A stretch of DNA of 64,000 nt from Diploptera punctata (GCA_030220185.1 JASPKZ010003844.1:6103501-6167500); one strand, 5' to 3'. Shown: positions 1-10,720, counted from the first letter of the stretch. The notes: generated by a model not told the origin, from the sequence alone. Program-made: numbers and translations.

Positions 1-609
1 ATGAAAATACAAGGTATTAGTGGGAACTCTATAAAAGTAAATGGGATAACTCAATTAGTATTGAATAATTGTGAAAATCATACAGTTGTTAATTGTCATA
101 TAGTAGATAAATTACCCAGAGATTTAGATATAATTTTAGGCCAAGACTGGCTCATGGAACAAGGTTATATGTTAAATAAAAAGATGATTATTCCTCCGTA
201 TAGTGAAAATTTAATGGAATTTCCTACGAACGAAAGAGGGAACAGATTCATAGAACGGCAAATTTTACAGCCAGGGCTAATTTGCGCTAACGGGATAACA
301 AAATGTGATAAGACATTCACATGCCTAGTAATTAATTTAACAGCTGACGCACAGATAATAAAGAAAATACCAGAACTAGTTAAACCGCCCACTCAAATAA
401 GTAAGGAACAGGAAGTATCAGTTGAAAATTTCGTACCTCAAAGATTAGATTTATTAAATAAAAATCTGAGACTTGAACACGTGAAAGAAGGAGCCCATAG
501 TATACGAAACATTTGCACAGAATACGCGGACATATTTAAGCTTCCGGGAGATAGACTAACAAGCACAACACGCTGCTACACATTCCATACCCACACCTTC
601 AATTCCTAA
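1..609 (+). pseudogene. pol: Protease C-terminal part and linker of gypsy copy 1 Pol
   Basis: An open frame of 202 codons runs from the window edge. It contains the protease-type segment ILGQDWL near residue 46, which follows the active-site DTG in retroelement proteases; the DTG itself is in the missing upstream part and is seen in copy 2 near 29595. The rest is a linker leading to reverse transcriptase. The frame ends early: near 570 this copy carries an extra base relative to copy 2, and the tail after that point is frameshifted. The first ATG is internal to the real polyprotein, not a true start. Confidence 0.8.
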
Positions 610-1343
610 AGGAAGAGCTATAACTTTGAAGAATTATAGGTTAGCAGAGGCTCATCAAGAGGAGATTGACAAACAAGTTACACATATGTTAGAAGACGGT
701 ATTATCGCACATAGTAAGAGCGAATGGAATTTTCCACTAATAGTAATACCTAAAAAGGAAGATGCTTCTGGAAAGAAAAAGTGGCGAATTTGTATAGATT
801 TTAGAAAGTTAAAAACGAAGTAACCGTAGGAGACAGCTATCCTCTTCCTAATATACAAGATATATTAGACAAAATAGGAAAGGCTAGATATTTTTCAGCA
901 GTAGATTGCGCAAGTGGATACCTTCAGGTGCCGATCGCTGAGGAAGACCAATGTAAAACCGCTTTTAGCACCCCTAACGGACATTTCGAGTACAAGAAAA
1001 TGCCTTTTGGAGTTAGGTCGGGACCAGCTACATTCCAAAGGATGATGAACTCGGTACTCCAAGACTCAATAGGCAATAGATGCTTTGTGTACATGGACGA
1101 TATATTAGTAATGGGCGAAACCTTAGAAGAACATAATAAAAAATTACGGGAAGTGTTTAATCAGTTTACGGAAACACAATTTAAAAATCGAACCTGATAA
1201 ATGTGAATTTTTGAGAGAAGAATTAAAATATCTAGGACACGTGGGTTACCGCTCAAGGTGTCAAACCCGATCCGAATAAGATACAGGCAGTTACCGAATT
1301 TCCAACCCCAAAGACACCTAAAGACATAAAATCATTCTTAGGT
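610..1343 (+). pseudogene. pol: Reverse transcriptase domain of gypsy copy 1, frameshifted
   Basis: RNA-directed DNA polymerase that copies element RNA into cDNA. Visible landmarks are the fingers segment with IVIPKK and WRICIDFRKL (about 626-815), the first catalytic aspartate in FSAVDCASGYLQVP (about 895-935), MPFGVRSGPATFQRMM (1000-1045) and the catalytic YMDD box (about 1090-1101). The domain is split over three frames. There is an extra base in the A-run near 815, a second shift near 1165, and a further one near 1240 before RNase H. Copy 2 has the same domain with different breaks. Encoded enzyme is inferred to be dead in this copy. Confidence 0.85.
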
Positions 1344-1874
1344 TTGGCAGGATATTACAGAAAATTTATAGAAGAATTTAGTGCGATTGCAAAACCTCTG
1401 ACTGAATTGTTAAAGAAAGATAAAAAATGGAAGTGGGAAGATACGGAACAGAATAGCTTCAATAAATTGAAAGATAAATTAACGACAGCTCCGTTGTTAC
1501 AGTATCCAGATTTCACACAAACCTTTATAGTAACGACAGACGCGAGTGGATACGCTTTAGGCGCAATTCTTAGTCAAGGAACGTTAGGAGATGATAAACC
1601 CATTGCTTACGCTAGCAGGACTTTAAATCAAGCCGAATCGCATTACAGCACTGTAGAAAAGGAACTATTAGCAATAGTATGGGCATGCAGACATTTTAGA
1701 CCTTATTTACTAGGACGTAAATTTCAAGTAGTGACAGATCACAAAGGATTGGTCTGGCTATTTAAAGTGAAAGACCCTAGTTCGAGATTAATACGTTGGA
1801 AACTTCAACTTTCAGAATTTGAATTCGAAATTCATTATAGGGCAGGTAAAAGACACGTAACGCAGATAGTTTGA
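1344..1874 (+). pseudogene. pol: RT connection and RNase H domain of gypsy copy 1
   Basis: An open stretch of 176 codons. It starts with [13 protein letters not shown], the thumb/connection segment typical of Ty3/gypsy RT, and continues into RNase H, which removes the RNA strand of the RNA:DNA hybrid. The RNase H signature TTDASGYALGAILSQG, YASRTLN and the ELLAIVWACRHFRPYL helix are all visible, then VVTDHKGLVWL with the third acidic residue. The frame stops at 1874 just before the integrase zinc finger, where a base appears to be lost relative to copy 2. The ATG is an internal methionine. Confidence 0.88.
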
Positions 1875-2994
1875 GTAGACACCCTGTAGAATGTTGCACC
1901 TTGGATAATACGCACTTAACTGAGGATCGTAAGAAGGAAATAATCAAGGAATTTCACAGCTGTCCAATTGGAGGACATCTTGGAATCAATAAAACTAAAC
2001 CGATCGAATTAAAGTATACATAACGTGCAGCCGGGAGTAGAGAAAGACGTAACAATTATCTTAAAACTGTAAGATTTGTCAATGTAATAAAGCTGAGAAT
2101 CAGAAAGTAAAACAACCTTTAGAGGTCACGGACACACAAAGAACCTTGGATAAAAATTTATTTAGATGTCGTGGTGACCACTTCCCGCTAAACCGAGAGA
2201 GGTCATAAATATATATTAAATACTTGTCAAGATAACTTCAGTAAATATTTTAATCGTCCTACCCTTAAAGACACCAACAGCTTAAGAAGTGACAGAAGCT
2301 TTCGTAAACACTGTTATGTTAGATTTAGGGGATTCCTGATAGCATATTAACTGATCAAGGAACAAATTTTTATGTCAGATTTATTTAAAAGAATATGGTA
2401 AACCTAATTTAAGATTCAGAAACTAAGCACTACTGCTTATCACCCTGAAAGTAATGGAGCTCTAGAAAGAACTCATAAGACCTTAGTAAACTACTTACGT
2501 TGTTTTTGCAATCCTAGAGGAGCCGATTGGGACAAATGGTTACCTTTCGCCAGTTTTACGTACAACACTACCCCCCATAGTATTACTAAATACTCTCCTT
2601 ATGAATTATTGTATGGAAGAAAATGTAATATCCCAGGAATTTTACAAACTAAATCACAACCTTTATATAATTACGACGATTTAATTCTAAATGTACGGAA
2701 TAAATTGCAAATTGTCATGAGATAGCTAGAGAAAGGCTTATTAAGTTTAAGGAACTACAACGATCGCGTGTGAAAAGCAATTATGTTGAATTCAAGAAGG
2801 ATGATCTAGTACTTCTCAGAGTAGAAAATAGGAATAAATTAGATCCAATATGGAAAGGTCCATATGAGGTTAAGACTACTGAAGGTCACAACGTGATAAT
2901 ACAAAAGTTAGGTAAACGCAAATATGAGACGGTACATTCAAATAGATTAAAGCCATATTTTCCTTTGCAGGGAAAAGAAAATGAAACTTCATAA
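1875..2994 (+). pseudogene. pol: Integrase of gypsy copy 1, heavily frameshifted in its first half
   Basis: Integrase inserts the cDNA into the host chromosome. Copy 2 (26543-27654) shows the expected HHCC zinc finger and DDE core. Here the same region is recognisable piecewise (GGHLGIN near 1975, TAYHPESNGALERTHKT near 2435-2485) but carries many small insertions and substitutions between about 1985 and 2430. After 2430 the match to copy 2 is clean again. The C-terminal domain is open at 2770-2994 and ends with a stop that overlaps the env start by 14 bases, the same arrangement as in copy 2. Confidence 0.8.
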
Positions 2995-5051
2995 CACATG
3001 GGTAACGCTAAAAATGTTAATACCATTTTGGTTGGGGAAGCTTACAGACGCTCAAGAAGTAAAAGCTCTGGATTCGAAGACCGGTGTGTACTTTGACGAG
3101 ATAGGAATTATACAATTTTACCCTATACAATGGAAAGTGGTAAGTTATATAAACTTGGAACCAACTAGAGATCTTTGGAAACAGACAAAAAATCATTTAC
3201 GGTTGATAACTGATTATTGTGATAAGATAAAGGGAGAAAAGTGGTATCATTTGACAGATTGTGGGAGTTTAAATCACTTTGTAAAACCAAAAGTCAGGTA
3301 TGTTGAAAATTTAAAAGAATTAGTCACAGAATATTTAAAAAACACCTAATGAACAGAATACTAGAAGCAAGAGAGGCGTTTTAAATTTTATGGGAGATAT
3401 TGCTAAGATATTATTCGGTACTCTGCTCAATCTGATGCAGAGGAATATAATAAGCACATTTCACAGTTAGAGAAGGAACAGGCAGAATTTTTGCATATTC
3501 TAAAGGATGAAATTACAGTGATTAAATCAACCATTAATTCAGTTAACTTAACTATAGCAAGGGTGAACCGGAATGAAAATATTTTAAAAAATGGTTTAAT
3601 AAAATTAAATAATTATACCACTAATAGGATTAACGCACTGCAGAAGGAAATAGAAGGTATTAGTTTAGCCAATGAACAAATAAGGATTTCTCTTAGAGGT
3701 GTGGAAGAATGCCAGCATTCTTTTGAACTTCTTATAGACGCATTTGTACACGCAGAGCAAGGAACTCTTCAACCTCAATTAATTACGGTGGAAAGAATTA
3801 AGAATGTTATGAAAGCCCAAACGCTACCAACTGGTCTGGACTACCCTAATTTTTCTTTTTCAGAACTTCAAAATTTAATTACACCTCACACCTATTCTTA
3901 TAAACAATATCTAGTATATGTATTACAAAATACCCCTTCTCTCTCCTACTCCGTATCACTTGTATAAAACACTTCCTTTTCCTGTCAAGAAGGAAGGTAA
4001 TATTTACATTTTTCTAAGCGCAAACAAAGAATATATTTTCAGTGACCCGTTGAGACAACATTACGGAAAAATGACAACTAATGAACTAACAGGATGTTTT
4101 CGTCCTAATCTTTTGCATTATGTATGTAAAGAAAATAACCGATTTATTTGCACACCCCTGAAGCTGATTGTGAAGCTTCACTTCTTCATCCATCCACCAC
4201 TAAAGTTCCAAAAAGTTGCGAGACTAGAATTTTCACATTGAACAAATCCTACTGGATTCCCTTATATTTATCTAATGAATGGTTATTTGTCACCCCAAAA
4301 ACCAGATCGTATGACTGTGTTATGTGGCGACAAATCAACACAACTCAATATTGAAAAGGAAGGTAAATTATCGCTAGGACAGAATTGCAAGGCTTTTAAT
4401 GCCCACGTAACCTTACATGCCATGAGTAATTTGGTAAGTAACTTAACCATAGATTTTATACCGACAGCACCTCTTGACTTCGACTGTTGCTTTGATATGG
4501 ATAAAACTAACGACTACGAGAAATTACAATTGGACATGCCTATGTCTAACCTAATGTCATCGGTAGATGATTTGAGAATGGCCAGTATGAAGGCCGATGA
4601 TTTAGGTAAGTTAATAAAACAGCAAGAAGAAAATGATTATTCGAAGTGGTATATACATATAACCACATGGAGTTCTGTAATGGGTACGATCATATTCGTA
4701 ACCTTGACTTGTTGTTGTTGCATTTGCTGTTGTAAGAGCTACAGAACTTTAATATTTTGGTTATGGGATAAATGGACTCCAAGAAAATGCTGGAAGGAGA
4801 CGACCGAGAGGCTGTGTGTTAACATACATAATTACTCTGGGCATGATCGTGTAGTATACACTAAAACTACAGGTAATGATGAGAGTTCACCTGTCGTGTC
4901 CCTCAAGTCATCACCGCTTATCGGAGAAAGAATTAGAGACCCCAGTTGTCCACAGAATGTATCCCCAAAAGATGAAGAAGATAAAGATAGTATTGCGCAT
5001 AGAACTAGAAATAAAAAAAAACATTTCGTTAGTAAAGTTCGAATTATGTAA
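2981..5051 (+). pseudogene. env: Env-like glycoprotein gene of gypsy copy 1, frameshifted
   Basis: Third reading frame after pol, as in errantiviruses whose Env belongs to the baculovirus F-like fusion family. The ATG at 2981 overlaps the pol stop. The N-terminal 122 codons are open (2981-3349), then an extra A shifts the frame. A basic RSKR-type furin site followed by a glycine-rich hydrophobic stretch lies just after 3360. Further open pieces are 3491-3967, 3918-4241 and 4275-5051. The last holds a hydrophobic, cysteine-rich transmembrane segment at about 4670-4735 and a basic cytoplasmic tail. The frame is therefore broken at three or more places. Family assignment rests on position, furin-like site and membrane anchor, not on an alignment. 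Confidence 0.75.
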
Positions 5052-5060
5052 TTCAAACTT

Positions 5061-5076
5061 TCTATAGGGGGAAGAG
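5061..5076 (+). promoter_or_regulatory. Polypurine tract of gypsy copy 1
   Basis: The purine-rich run TATAGGGGGAAGAG directly abuts the TG that opens the 3' LTR. It is the plus-strand DNA priming site. Copy 2 has the same tract in reverse at 24390-24405. Confidence 0.8.
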
Positions 5077-5782
5077 TGTAATATATATTGAAGTATATCA
5101 TAATATATATATATTTTATAATATGAACATTCATTATAATGTATGACTGTCCTAAATTAACACAATTATTGACCTAATTGATCTTTTTGTTAAAATATGC
5201 TGAAGAATGATTTTAAAGAATTCTGTCATGAATATTTAAATAGGTATTACCTTTGTAGTTATTTGGAAAAGTCATGCAGTATAAGGGATTGTTACACAAT
5301 AGGTAGTCTTACCTAATGATGACTTAGCTTTTAAAAGGTCATAGGTTAAGCGCATTCAATATGCTTTTCAGAAAGGGAGAATCTGGTTACATGTACAATA
5401 CAACCAAATTGATTCTCACGTATACATTGTAACTACGTCATTACTCAACTGGTATATATGTATGAAACTTATGATTGTAAGTTAGACAGTTTTTTTTCAT
5501 CGGTGTTACCGATACCCTGTCTCACGTTTTTCTGTATTAAAGTCTGTTTGTTTCTCACTACTGCTCCGCTGTGTCTTCTTATAGTTAGGTTTAATCCTAT
5601 CTACTAACCACATTTCCGAAGAATTCCTGGGGTTGATTCCTAATCTATAAATTTACAGATATCTACTAGAACTTCAAGACGATCTTCACCTCCTGACACA
5701 ACTCTTACTTATTTTGATTATTATTTATACTTTAAAAATAATCCTTATAATTATAGAAGGAATCGACCACCCAGATATTACA
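5077..5782 (+). repeat. 3' LTR of env-bearing gypsy copy 1 (706 bp)
   Basis: Starts TGTAATATATATTG and ends CCAGATATTACA, giving the canonical TG...CA ends. It closely matches the LTRs of copy 2 at 31628-32334 and 23672-24389. By eye it is much closer to the 31628 LTR (nearly the same length and sequence) than to the 23672 LTR. Confidence 0.92.
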
Positions 5783-5857
5783 ATAACTTAACATCGGCTT
5801 TGGTATCTTGTGATATTCCATTCGATGAACATGTTGCATCCATCTTGGCTTATTTAT

Positions 5858-6062
5858 GGATCGCCAGCGGTGGACTAGTGGTTATGCTCCTTGTTTCTAG
5901 TTTCGAGGGTCGCGTGTTCAAACCCGACCGGGGTCGATGGACGGAAAAATCCAAGGAGCAAGTCCTCCGGGATGGACTTTAAAGCCGTGGGTTCCGAGTC
6001 TGAAGATTTTCAGGCTCATCAAAGATCCTTAAGCTTGGATAAAAATGCCTCTAAGTAAAATG
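5858..6062 (+). repeat. tRNA-derived SINE, family B, copy 1
   Basis: Head with a polymerase III A-box-like TAGTGGTTATG and a B-box-like GTGTTCAAACCC, followed by a body containing the block GACTTTAAAGCCGTGGGTTCC. Two further copies lie on the minus strand at 53795-54027 and 56803-57044. The source tRNA is not clear. Confidence 0.7.
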
Positions 6063-6330
6063 TACCGACCTCAAAGCCATAGTAATATCTTAGTTGCCTG
6101 TTTGGTGTCTCATTGAGTCGGTATGTTGATCGCATGCCTTTCGTGACATCTATGAGCAAATAAGGTAACTAAAAATTAACTTGGTCTAGTAACTCCTAAC
6201 AAAGGAGAGGCTATGGTTCAATCATAATTGGCTACTCCATTATAGATGGATATATATTTCAATTCCTTTTGGCTTTATTCATGTTAAGATTTGCAAGTAA
6301 AGTTGAGATCCCTTAGGACGGTATTACAGT

Positions 6331-6470
6331 GGTAGGGCTGACTTTTTAGTCTCTGGACAGATATAAGGATACTGCATTTACTTAGTACCCGATGGAACGG
6401 TTATACAGCCGTGGCGTGGTGATCAGAGCCTTATTTGTTAAAACGGGTTGTACCACGAGAAGGTGAGGGT
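6331..6470 (+). repeat. RTE-type 5' leader fragment
   Basis: The block GGTAGGGCTG...GATGGAACGGTTATAC...TGTACCACG is shared in order with 21896-22035. Related blocks (CTTAGTACCCGATG) open the RTE-derived composite elements at 61872 and 55690. No coding sequence is present here. Confidence 0.5.
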
Positions 6471-6505
6471 TATTATTTGTTACTATATTATTGTTAATTT
6501 CCTTA

Positions 6506-6836
6506 TCCATCCATCCATAGTAATTCTGTCCGAGGGCAGGTCTTTCACTGCAATCGTAGCATTTCCATGCTATGCTTTGCAGCTTTACTACGGAATTATA
6601 GGTGTGGTAGCTTGCCGTTGCTTTCCACACCGGTGAAGGATGATAATGATAAGGATGATGATGATGGCCTGATGATTTTCGGGGACCGTTGGGTCCTAAG
6701 CTTCCTGACATTTTTCTTACAGGTGAGGAAAACCCCCGAAAAAAACCTCACCTAGTAGCCTGTCCCAACCGGGAATCGAACCCGGGCCCGCTGCGTGACA
6801 AGGCAACACGCTACCTCGAGACCACAGCGGTGGACA
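6506..6836 (-). repeat. tRNA-Asp-like SINE, family A, copy 1, with target duplication
   Basis: Read on the minus strand: a tRNA-like head with A box and B box GGGTTCGATTCC and an anticodon-arm remnant TTGTCACGC like tRNA-Asp(GTC), then a body with TGAGGTTTT and AAATGTCAGGAA, a (CAT)n tract, and a 3' end in (GGAT)n. It is flanked by near-identical TAATTTC(C/T)TTA at 6495-6505 and 6837-6847, consistent with an 11-bp target duplication. Other copies: 10033, 37949, 49531, 52340, 54443 and the right window edge. Confidence 0.85.
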
Positions 6837-6930
6837 TAATTTCTTTACAGTAACACAACAAATTGTGACAATTCTCTGAGAGATTGTAAAGCTTGTGAGA
6901 AAAATAGAAGAAAGTTTACAGTAACGAAAC

Positions 6931-6936
6931 TTTATT
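6931..6936 (-). promoter_or_regulatory. Possible polyadenylation signal AATAAA
   Basis: TTTATT on the plus strand reads AATAAA on the minus strand, about 30 bases downstream of the stop of the candidate exon at 6967-7124. Such hexamers are frequent by chance in AT-rich DNA. Confidence 0.3.
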
Positions 6937-6966
6937 AATTAAATTTTAATAGTTATACAGATTAAA

Positions 6967-7124
6967 TTAGAGAATCAAAATGTATTGTTTTGCTTTTTCA
7001 CGAGCTGCCTTGCCGGCTTTAACACCTTCCATCTCATCATTCTCTGTGGTGTCCAACTCTTCAAGCGATGCCGCGTATTTGGTCGTGTGTTTCTCAAGAC
7101 GATGTTTAATGAACTCAATGTGAT
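6967..7124 (-). CDS. Candidate 3'-terminal coding exon of an unrecognised gene
   Basis: Minus-strand frame of about 51 codons ending in TAA at 6967-6969. It contains the hydrophilic, charge-balanced segments EFIKHRLEKHTTKY and ENDEMEGVKAGKAAREKAKQY, which look more like protein than most chance frames here. Just upstream is a possible splice acceptor (ATACAG at 7125-7130), preceded by an in-frame stop, so the frame could only start by splicing. The upstream sequence lacks a clear polypyrimidine tract. An AATAAA lies about 30 bases after the stop. I do not recognise the family. It could also be chance: a 51-codon open frame is not rare. Confidence 0.3.
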
Positions 7125-7189
7125 CTGTATTTTAAATTTTAAAATGTTGGAAATTGCAGCTTTAGGGTACACTTGTGATACGTGATCCT

Positions 7190-7335
7190 CTTGGGATGGG
7201 ATGTCCTCTCGGGGAGGATAATCCTCTTGTGGTGGATTATCCTTTTTGACTGGATAATGCTCTTGGAATGGGTAATCTCCTTCATATGGGTTGTCTTCTT
7301 ATGATGGACAATCATCTTCATACATATTTCTAGAT
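7190..7335. repeat. 18-bp degenerate minisatellite, about 8 units
   Basis: Units of the form CCTCTTGNNNTGGATAAT follow each other every 18 bases. Because the period is a multiple of three, the minus strand reads as a hexapeptide repeat rich in H, K, R and I. Units differ at many positions, so the array is old. Confidence 0.75.
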
Positions 7336-7772
7336 GAACGATGTAGTGGGAATCTTAAACTAACCGACACTGAAATTTAAAATTACATTAATAGTTATTT
7401 TTGCGGGGTAGTGCATTTTGTCGTACTTATCAGCAATGGCGACCATTATTGAAAGTTCAACTTCCTACATTTCGGAGTTTCCAACCTAAATAACTATACT
7501 GTAATATTACATTTACACCCACGTGCGGGAAGTAAAACCACTGCCCTCTATGTATACTACGTACAATGTATATACAGAAAATATCCAAAAGGTATTGTTA
7601 ATATACATCATACGAAACAAATCACTGCATATTAAATTAACTGAACTTTATTTGAAACAATATAAAACAATAAATACGTACTAGCGGCCATGTTATCAAT
7701 AGTTGTTCTCAAGTCTCCTGTTGTTTCAACTAATAAACATTGCCCACACTGTTAACGTTAGTCAATTGTTTG

Positions 7773-7860
7773 TGAAGTGTTTTACAGAATCTCGGAAATT
7801 AAAAACCTCGCTATCGCTCGGTTTTTAAACATTTTTCCTCAATTCTGTAAAAACCACTTC
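7773..7860. repeat. Imperfect foldback with GC-rich apex
   Basis: GAAGTGTTTTACAGAAT at the left is mirrored by ATTCTGTAAAAACCACTTC at the right, and the apex reads ACCTCGCTATCGCTCGGT. The arms are about 35 bases with several mismatches. It resembles a small foldback or MITE remnant. Confidence 0.6.
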
Positions 7861-7883
7861 CCAACCTCGCATCGTAATATACT

Positions 7884-7998
7884 ATTATGTACCATGGGTA
7901 TTATTGTGGTTATTATGTTCTGAGGGCGACAGGGGTCTGAGGCTTGGTAAGTCGCACGAGGTTATAATAACTAATAATACCCTTGGTGCATACATAAT
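7884..7998. repeat. Second imperfect foldback next to the first
   Basis: The arm ATTATGTACCATGGGTATTA at 7884 is mirrored by TAATACCCTTGGTGCATACA, ending near 7998. The arms are about 35 bases around a spacer of roughly 45 bases. The apex is comparatively GC-rich. Confidence 0.6.
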
Positions 7999-8486
7999 TT
8001 TATGTCTTAGTACCATACTTTATAATGAAAATGTAAAAGAAATGTTTATTAAAACATGAAATGTACGTAAGTAACTATTTGATCGTCACTTTTTATATCC
8101 AATAATTAACTTCGTTGCTAAGGACTTGTGTATAGGGAGTTTATTTATTCAAATAATACATTCAAAATGGAAGAATATGTAAATGTTTCAGAAGAAATTT
8201 GTGAATTGGCAAGATAAGCTGTTTGTGTAGCCTACAAGGAGTTTCTATAAGTGAAAGTGGTGATATGAACATTACAAATGGTGAATTTGTAGTTAGTGCC
8301 CGTAAAATTTAACAAATGTAGGCCTAATTAGGCCTTCTATTTCACTTCACATACAGACTAGATTTTGTTAATAAATTAGAATTATTAGTTTGCTTTGGGA
8401 AAACAGCAGTTTAACTTACCCAATATATTTTCTTTTATTTTCTAGGTCCTATAGAACAAGAGTGCGCACGCGCCAGAGATTATTAA

Positions 8487-8820
8487 GCCAGCGATAACCT
8501 ACCATCGAATCACATATCGATTATCATCCTTGCCTAGTGGGTTATCACTGCTCGCCACATATAGATTATTATCGATATACTAAAGTTTATACAGCTTGCG
8601 CTAGGTAGCAGCACGTCGCTGTGAAATTTGATTTATCAATCTTTGCAATAAATCCCCAAATATATTTTAAATAAATATATTAATAATATTAAAATTACCA
8701 AACGTTTATTGAAAATGGATGTACACTAACTTATCACTTCCTAACGTTCCAACCAGCGATAACCCACCAGTGAGTTCTTAGAGTGGGTTATCTCTGGTTC
8801 TTAGTAAGTTATCACTGGGA
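8487..8820. repeat. Cluster of 15-bp GATAACCCAC motifs in both orientations
   Basis: CCAGCGATAACCTACC (8488), GTGGGTTATCACTGC (8537), ACCAGCGATAACCCACC (8752), GTGGGTTATCTCTGGT (8783) and AGTAAGTTATCACTGGGA (8803) are forward and reverse versions of one motif. A weaker version is at 8725. The pair at 8752/8783 forms a 17-bp-arm hairpin. Confidence 0.65.
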
Positions 8821-9323
8821 GTAACATTGGAAGAAGAGAGAAACATCATATACTCCGTGGAGAAAATGGTAGTCGGCATCACAATATTGTCTAACAGTGT
8901 TATAATGTTAATGTTTTGCGTATTTAAATATTTTTTTTTGAAAATTGTCAGCTTATGTTACAAAATTATTTGAAAAGTTTTAATTAATTAAAAAAATCTT
9001 AGTAAATACAGAAGAAGAACTATAGTTAACAATAAACTGAAAAATCAAGGATAAGTTAAACTGTTGTTGAGCCAATATTTTGTATGCATAGTAAACTGAA
9101 TGCCTTGCGCGGGCGTTTTGAATATTTTAATGCCCGCGGAGGAATTATGAAATAAATTACACATACCGTATTCTACCAATAAACCAACAGTTACGAAGTA
9201 CTGAGACATGAATGAAATTAATAGCTCATTACACATAACAAATCCTTAAAATTTAGCAACATCTTGAACATTTTAACATAATTATCAACATTCTTAACCA
9301 CAAGTTCGATTCACATATCAAAA

Positions 9324-9990
9324 GTAACTAATTGACTCACTGACACTATCGAACCCGGAAGTTCATGGGGAGCAGACGTAACCTCTCCATACATATTTAT
9401 CCTGAGTTGATGTATTCCTCACTAAAATCATGGTTAATGTTATTCCTTCGTTTCATCTTTACCCTATCAATTGGAGACTTTTCCCTCTGGTTTTCTTACA
9501 ATAAATTTCCATCCCTCTTTCATTACCCATTCGTGCCACATGTTTTTCGGATCGCAGTTTACGAGACTTAACTGTTCTTGTTACATCTGGTTTCCCATAG
9601 AGATCATGTAACTCACCGATATGTAGTTTTCTGTGTGCATCTGTCTTTTCATCCCTCTTTAGTCCAAATATTGTCCTAAGAACTTTCTGTTCTCAAATTG
9701 TCATATGTTCTCCTCCCTTAAAGTAATTGTCCATGTTTCGCATCTATATGATATAACTAGGAGAATTATAGTTTGTATATTTTCAGTTTAACGTTTTTTT
9801 TAGAGAAGTTGGGACTACACGAGTTTCCTGTAATGTATAATAGCACGTCTTTACAGAATTGAGCCTATGTTTAATTTTTTTCTGCACCTCATTCCTGTTT
9901 GTAAATATTATTACTAGATTGTTTAATTCAACAACTTCTTAGAATTTCCCCCATTTGTTATTAACTGTCCATTCTACAATGCATTTCTAA
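9324..9990 (-). repeat. LINE family F, 3' half, copy 1
   Basis: Reverse complement of the RT C-terminal region and 3' end of a LINE seen also at 10432, 18585, 34988 and 62745. Shared blocks are CATGGTTAATGTTATT, CATTCGTGCCACATG and the terminal ACTGGCACTATCGAA with (TTAG)n-like tail. No open frame survives. Confidence 0.75.
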
Positions 9991-10032
9991 GAGTGGTCAT
10001 AGGCTTATATTTAGAACAACAGTTATTTATAT

Positions 10033-10344
10033 ATCCATCCATAGTAATTCTGCCCGAGGACAGGTCTTTCACTGCAATCATAGCATTTTCATGCTATGCT
10101 TTACAGCTTTACTAGGGAATTGTAGATGTGGTAGCTTCTCGTTGCTTTCCACACCGGTGAAGGATGATGATGATGGCCATATGATTTCGGGGACCGTTTG
10201 GGCCTTAAAGTTTTCCTGACATTTGTCTTACAGGCGAGGAAAAACCCCGATAAAAACCTCACCCAGAAAAACTGTCCCGACCGGGGATCGAACCCGGGCC
10301 CGCTGCGTGACAAGGCAGCACGCTACCTCGAGACCACATCGGTG

Positions 10345-10348
<4 letters not shown>
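10033..10348 (-). repeat. tRNA-Asp-like SINE, family A, copy 2
   Basis: Complete minus-strand copy with the same head, body and (GGAT)n end as the copy at 6506. The tRNA-like head abuts a (TA)n tract and the tail lies in a TATATAT context, as expected for insertion into a TA-rich site. Confidence 0.85.

Positions 10349-10394
<46 letters not shown>
10348..10394. repeat. (TA)n microsatellite
   Basis: About 23 TA units directly against the 5' head of the SINE at 10033-10348. Confidence 0.95.
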
Positions 10395-10398
<4 letters not shown>

Positions 10399-10431
10399 TT
10401 TTGAGAATACATTTCCTAAAATTTTTTGAAC

Positions 10432-10720
10432 TAAATTTTTGGCGGAAGGAGAAGACTACATAGCAGTGAGCTACATTATCTTTATGGGAAATCTGATATA
10501 TTATAAGAATAGTTAAGTCTCGTAGACTAGCGTTAGCAGAATATGTGGCACGGATGGGGACGGAAAGAGGGATATTGAAACTCCTTGTAGGAAAACCAGA
10601 GGGAAAATGTCCAGTAGTAAGGCCAAGAATGAGGTGGGAGAATAACATTAACCATGGTTTGAGGGAAGTAGATTATAGAGGAGACGATTAGAAAATATTA
10701 GCTCAGAATATGGAGAGTTT
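10432..10720 (+). repeat. LINE family F, RT C-terminal fragment, copy 2
   Basis: Plus-strand remnant with AGTTAAGTCTCGTAGACTAG, ATGTGGCACGGATGGGG, CTTGTAGGAAAACCAGAGGG and AATGAGGTGGGAGAATAACA. These correspond to the C-terminal VGRPRMRW-type region of a LINE reverse transcriptase. Multiple stops and shifts. Confidence 0.72.

Larger units (their letters stand above)
1..5782 (+). mobile_element. Env-bearing Ty3/gypsy (errantivirus-like) element, copy 1, 5' end outside the window
   Basis: In order on the plus strand there are the end of an aspartic protease, reverse transcriptase, RNase H, integrase, an env-like reading frame, a polypurine tract and one LTR ending at 5782. The order PR-RT-RH-IN-env is that of insect errantiviruses (Metaviridae). 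A second copy lies on the minus strand at 23672-32334 and its 5' two thirds line up with this one, so position 1 corresponds to about 29520 there. Several single-base frameshifts and stops break pol, so this copy is not autonomous as assembled. The 5' LTR, gag and the protease active site lie left of the window, so its target duplication cannot be checked. Confidence 0.93.
7336..9323. other. AT-rich non-coding spacer with foldbacks
   Basis: No reading frame of note on either strand. The stretch holds two adjacent imperfect foldbacks (7773-7998) and a cluster of inverted copies of a GATAACCCAC-type motif (8487-8820), annotated separately. The rest shows nothing I recognise. Confidence 0.6.

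Noticed and set aside
165..392. 75-codon minus-strand frame opposite the protease
   Set aside because: It is the antisense of pol; the same frame appears opposite copy 2 (29129-29356), as expected from shared sequence.
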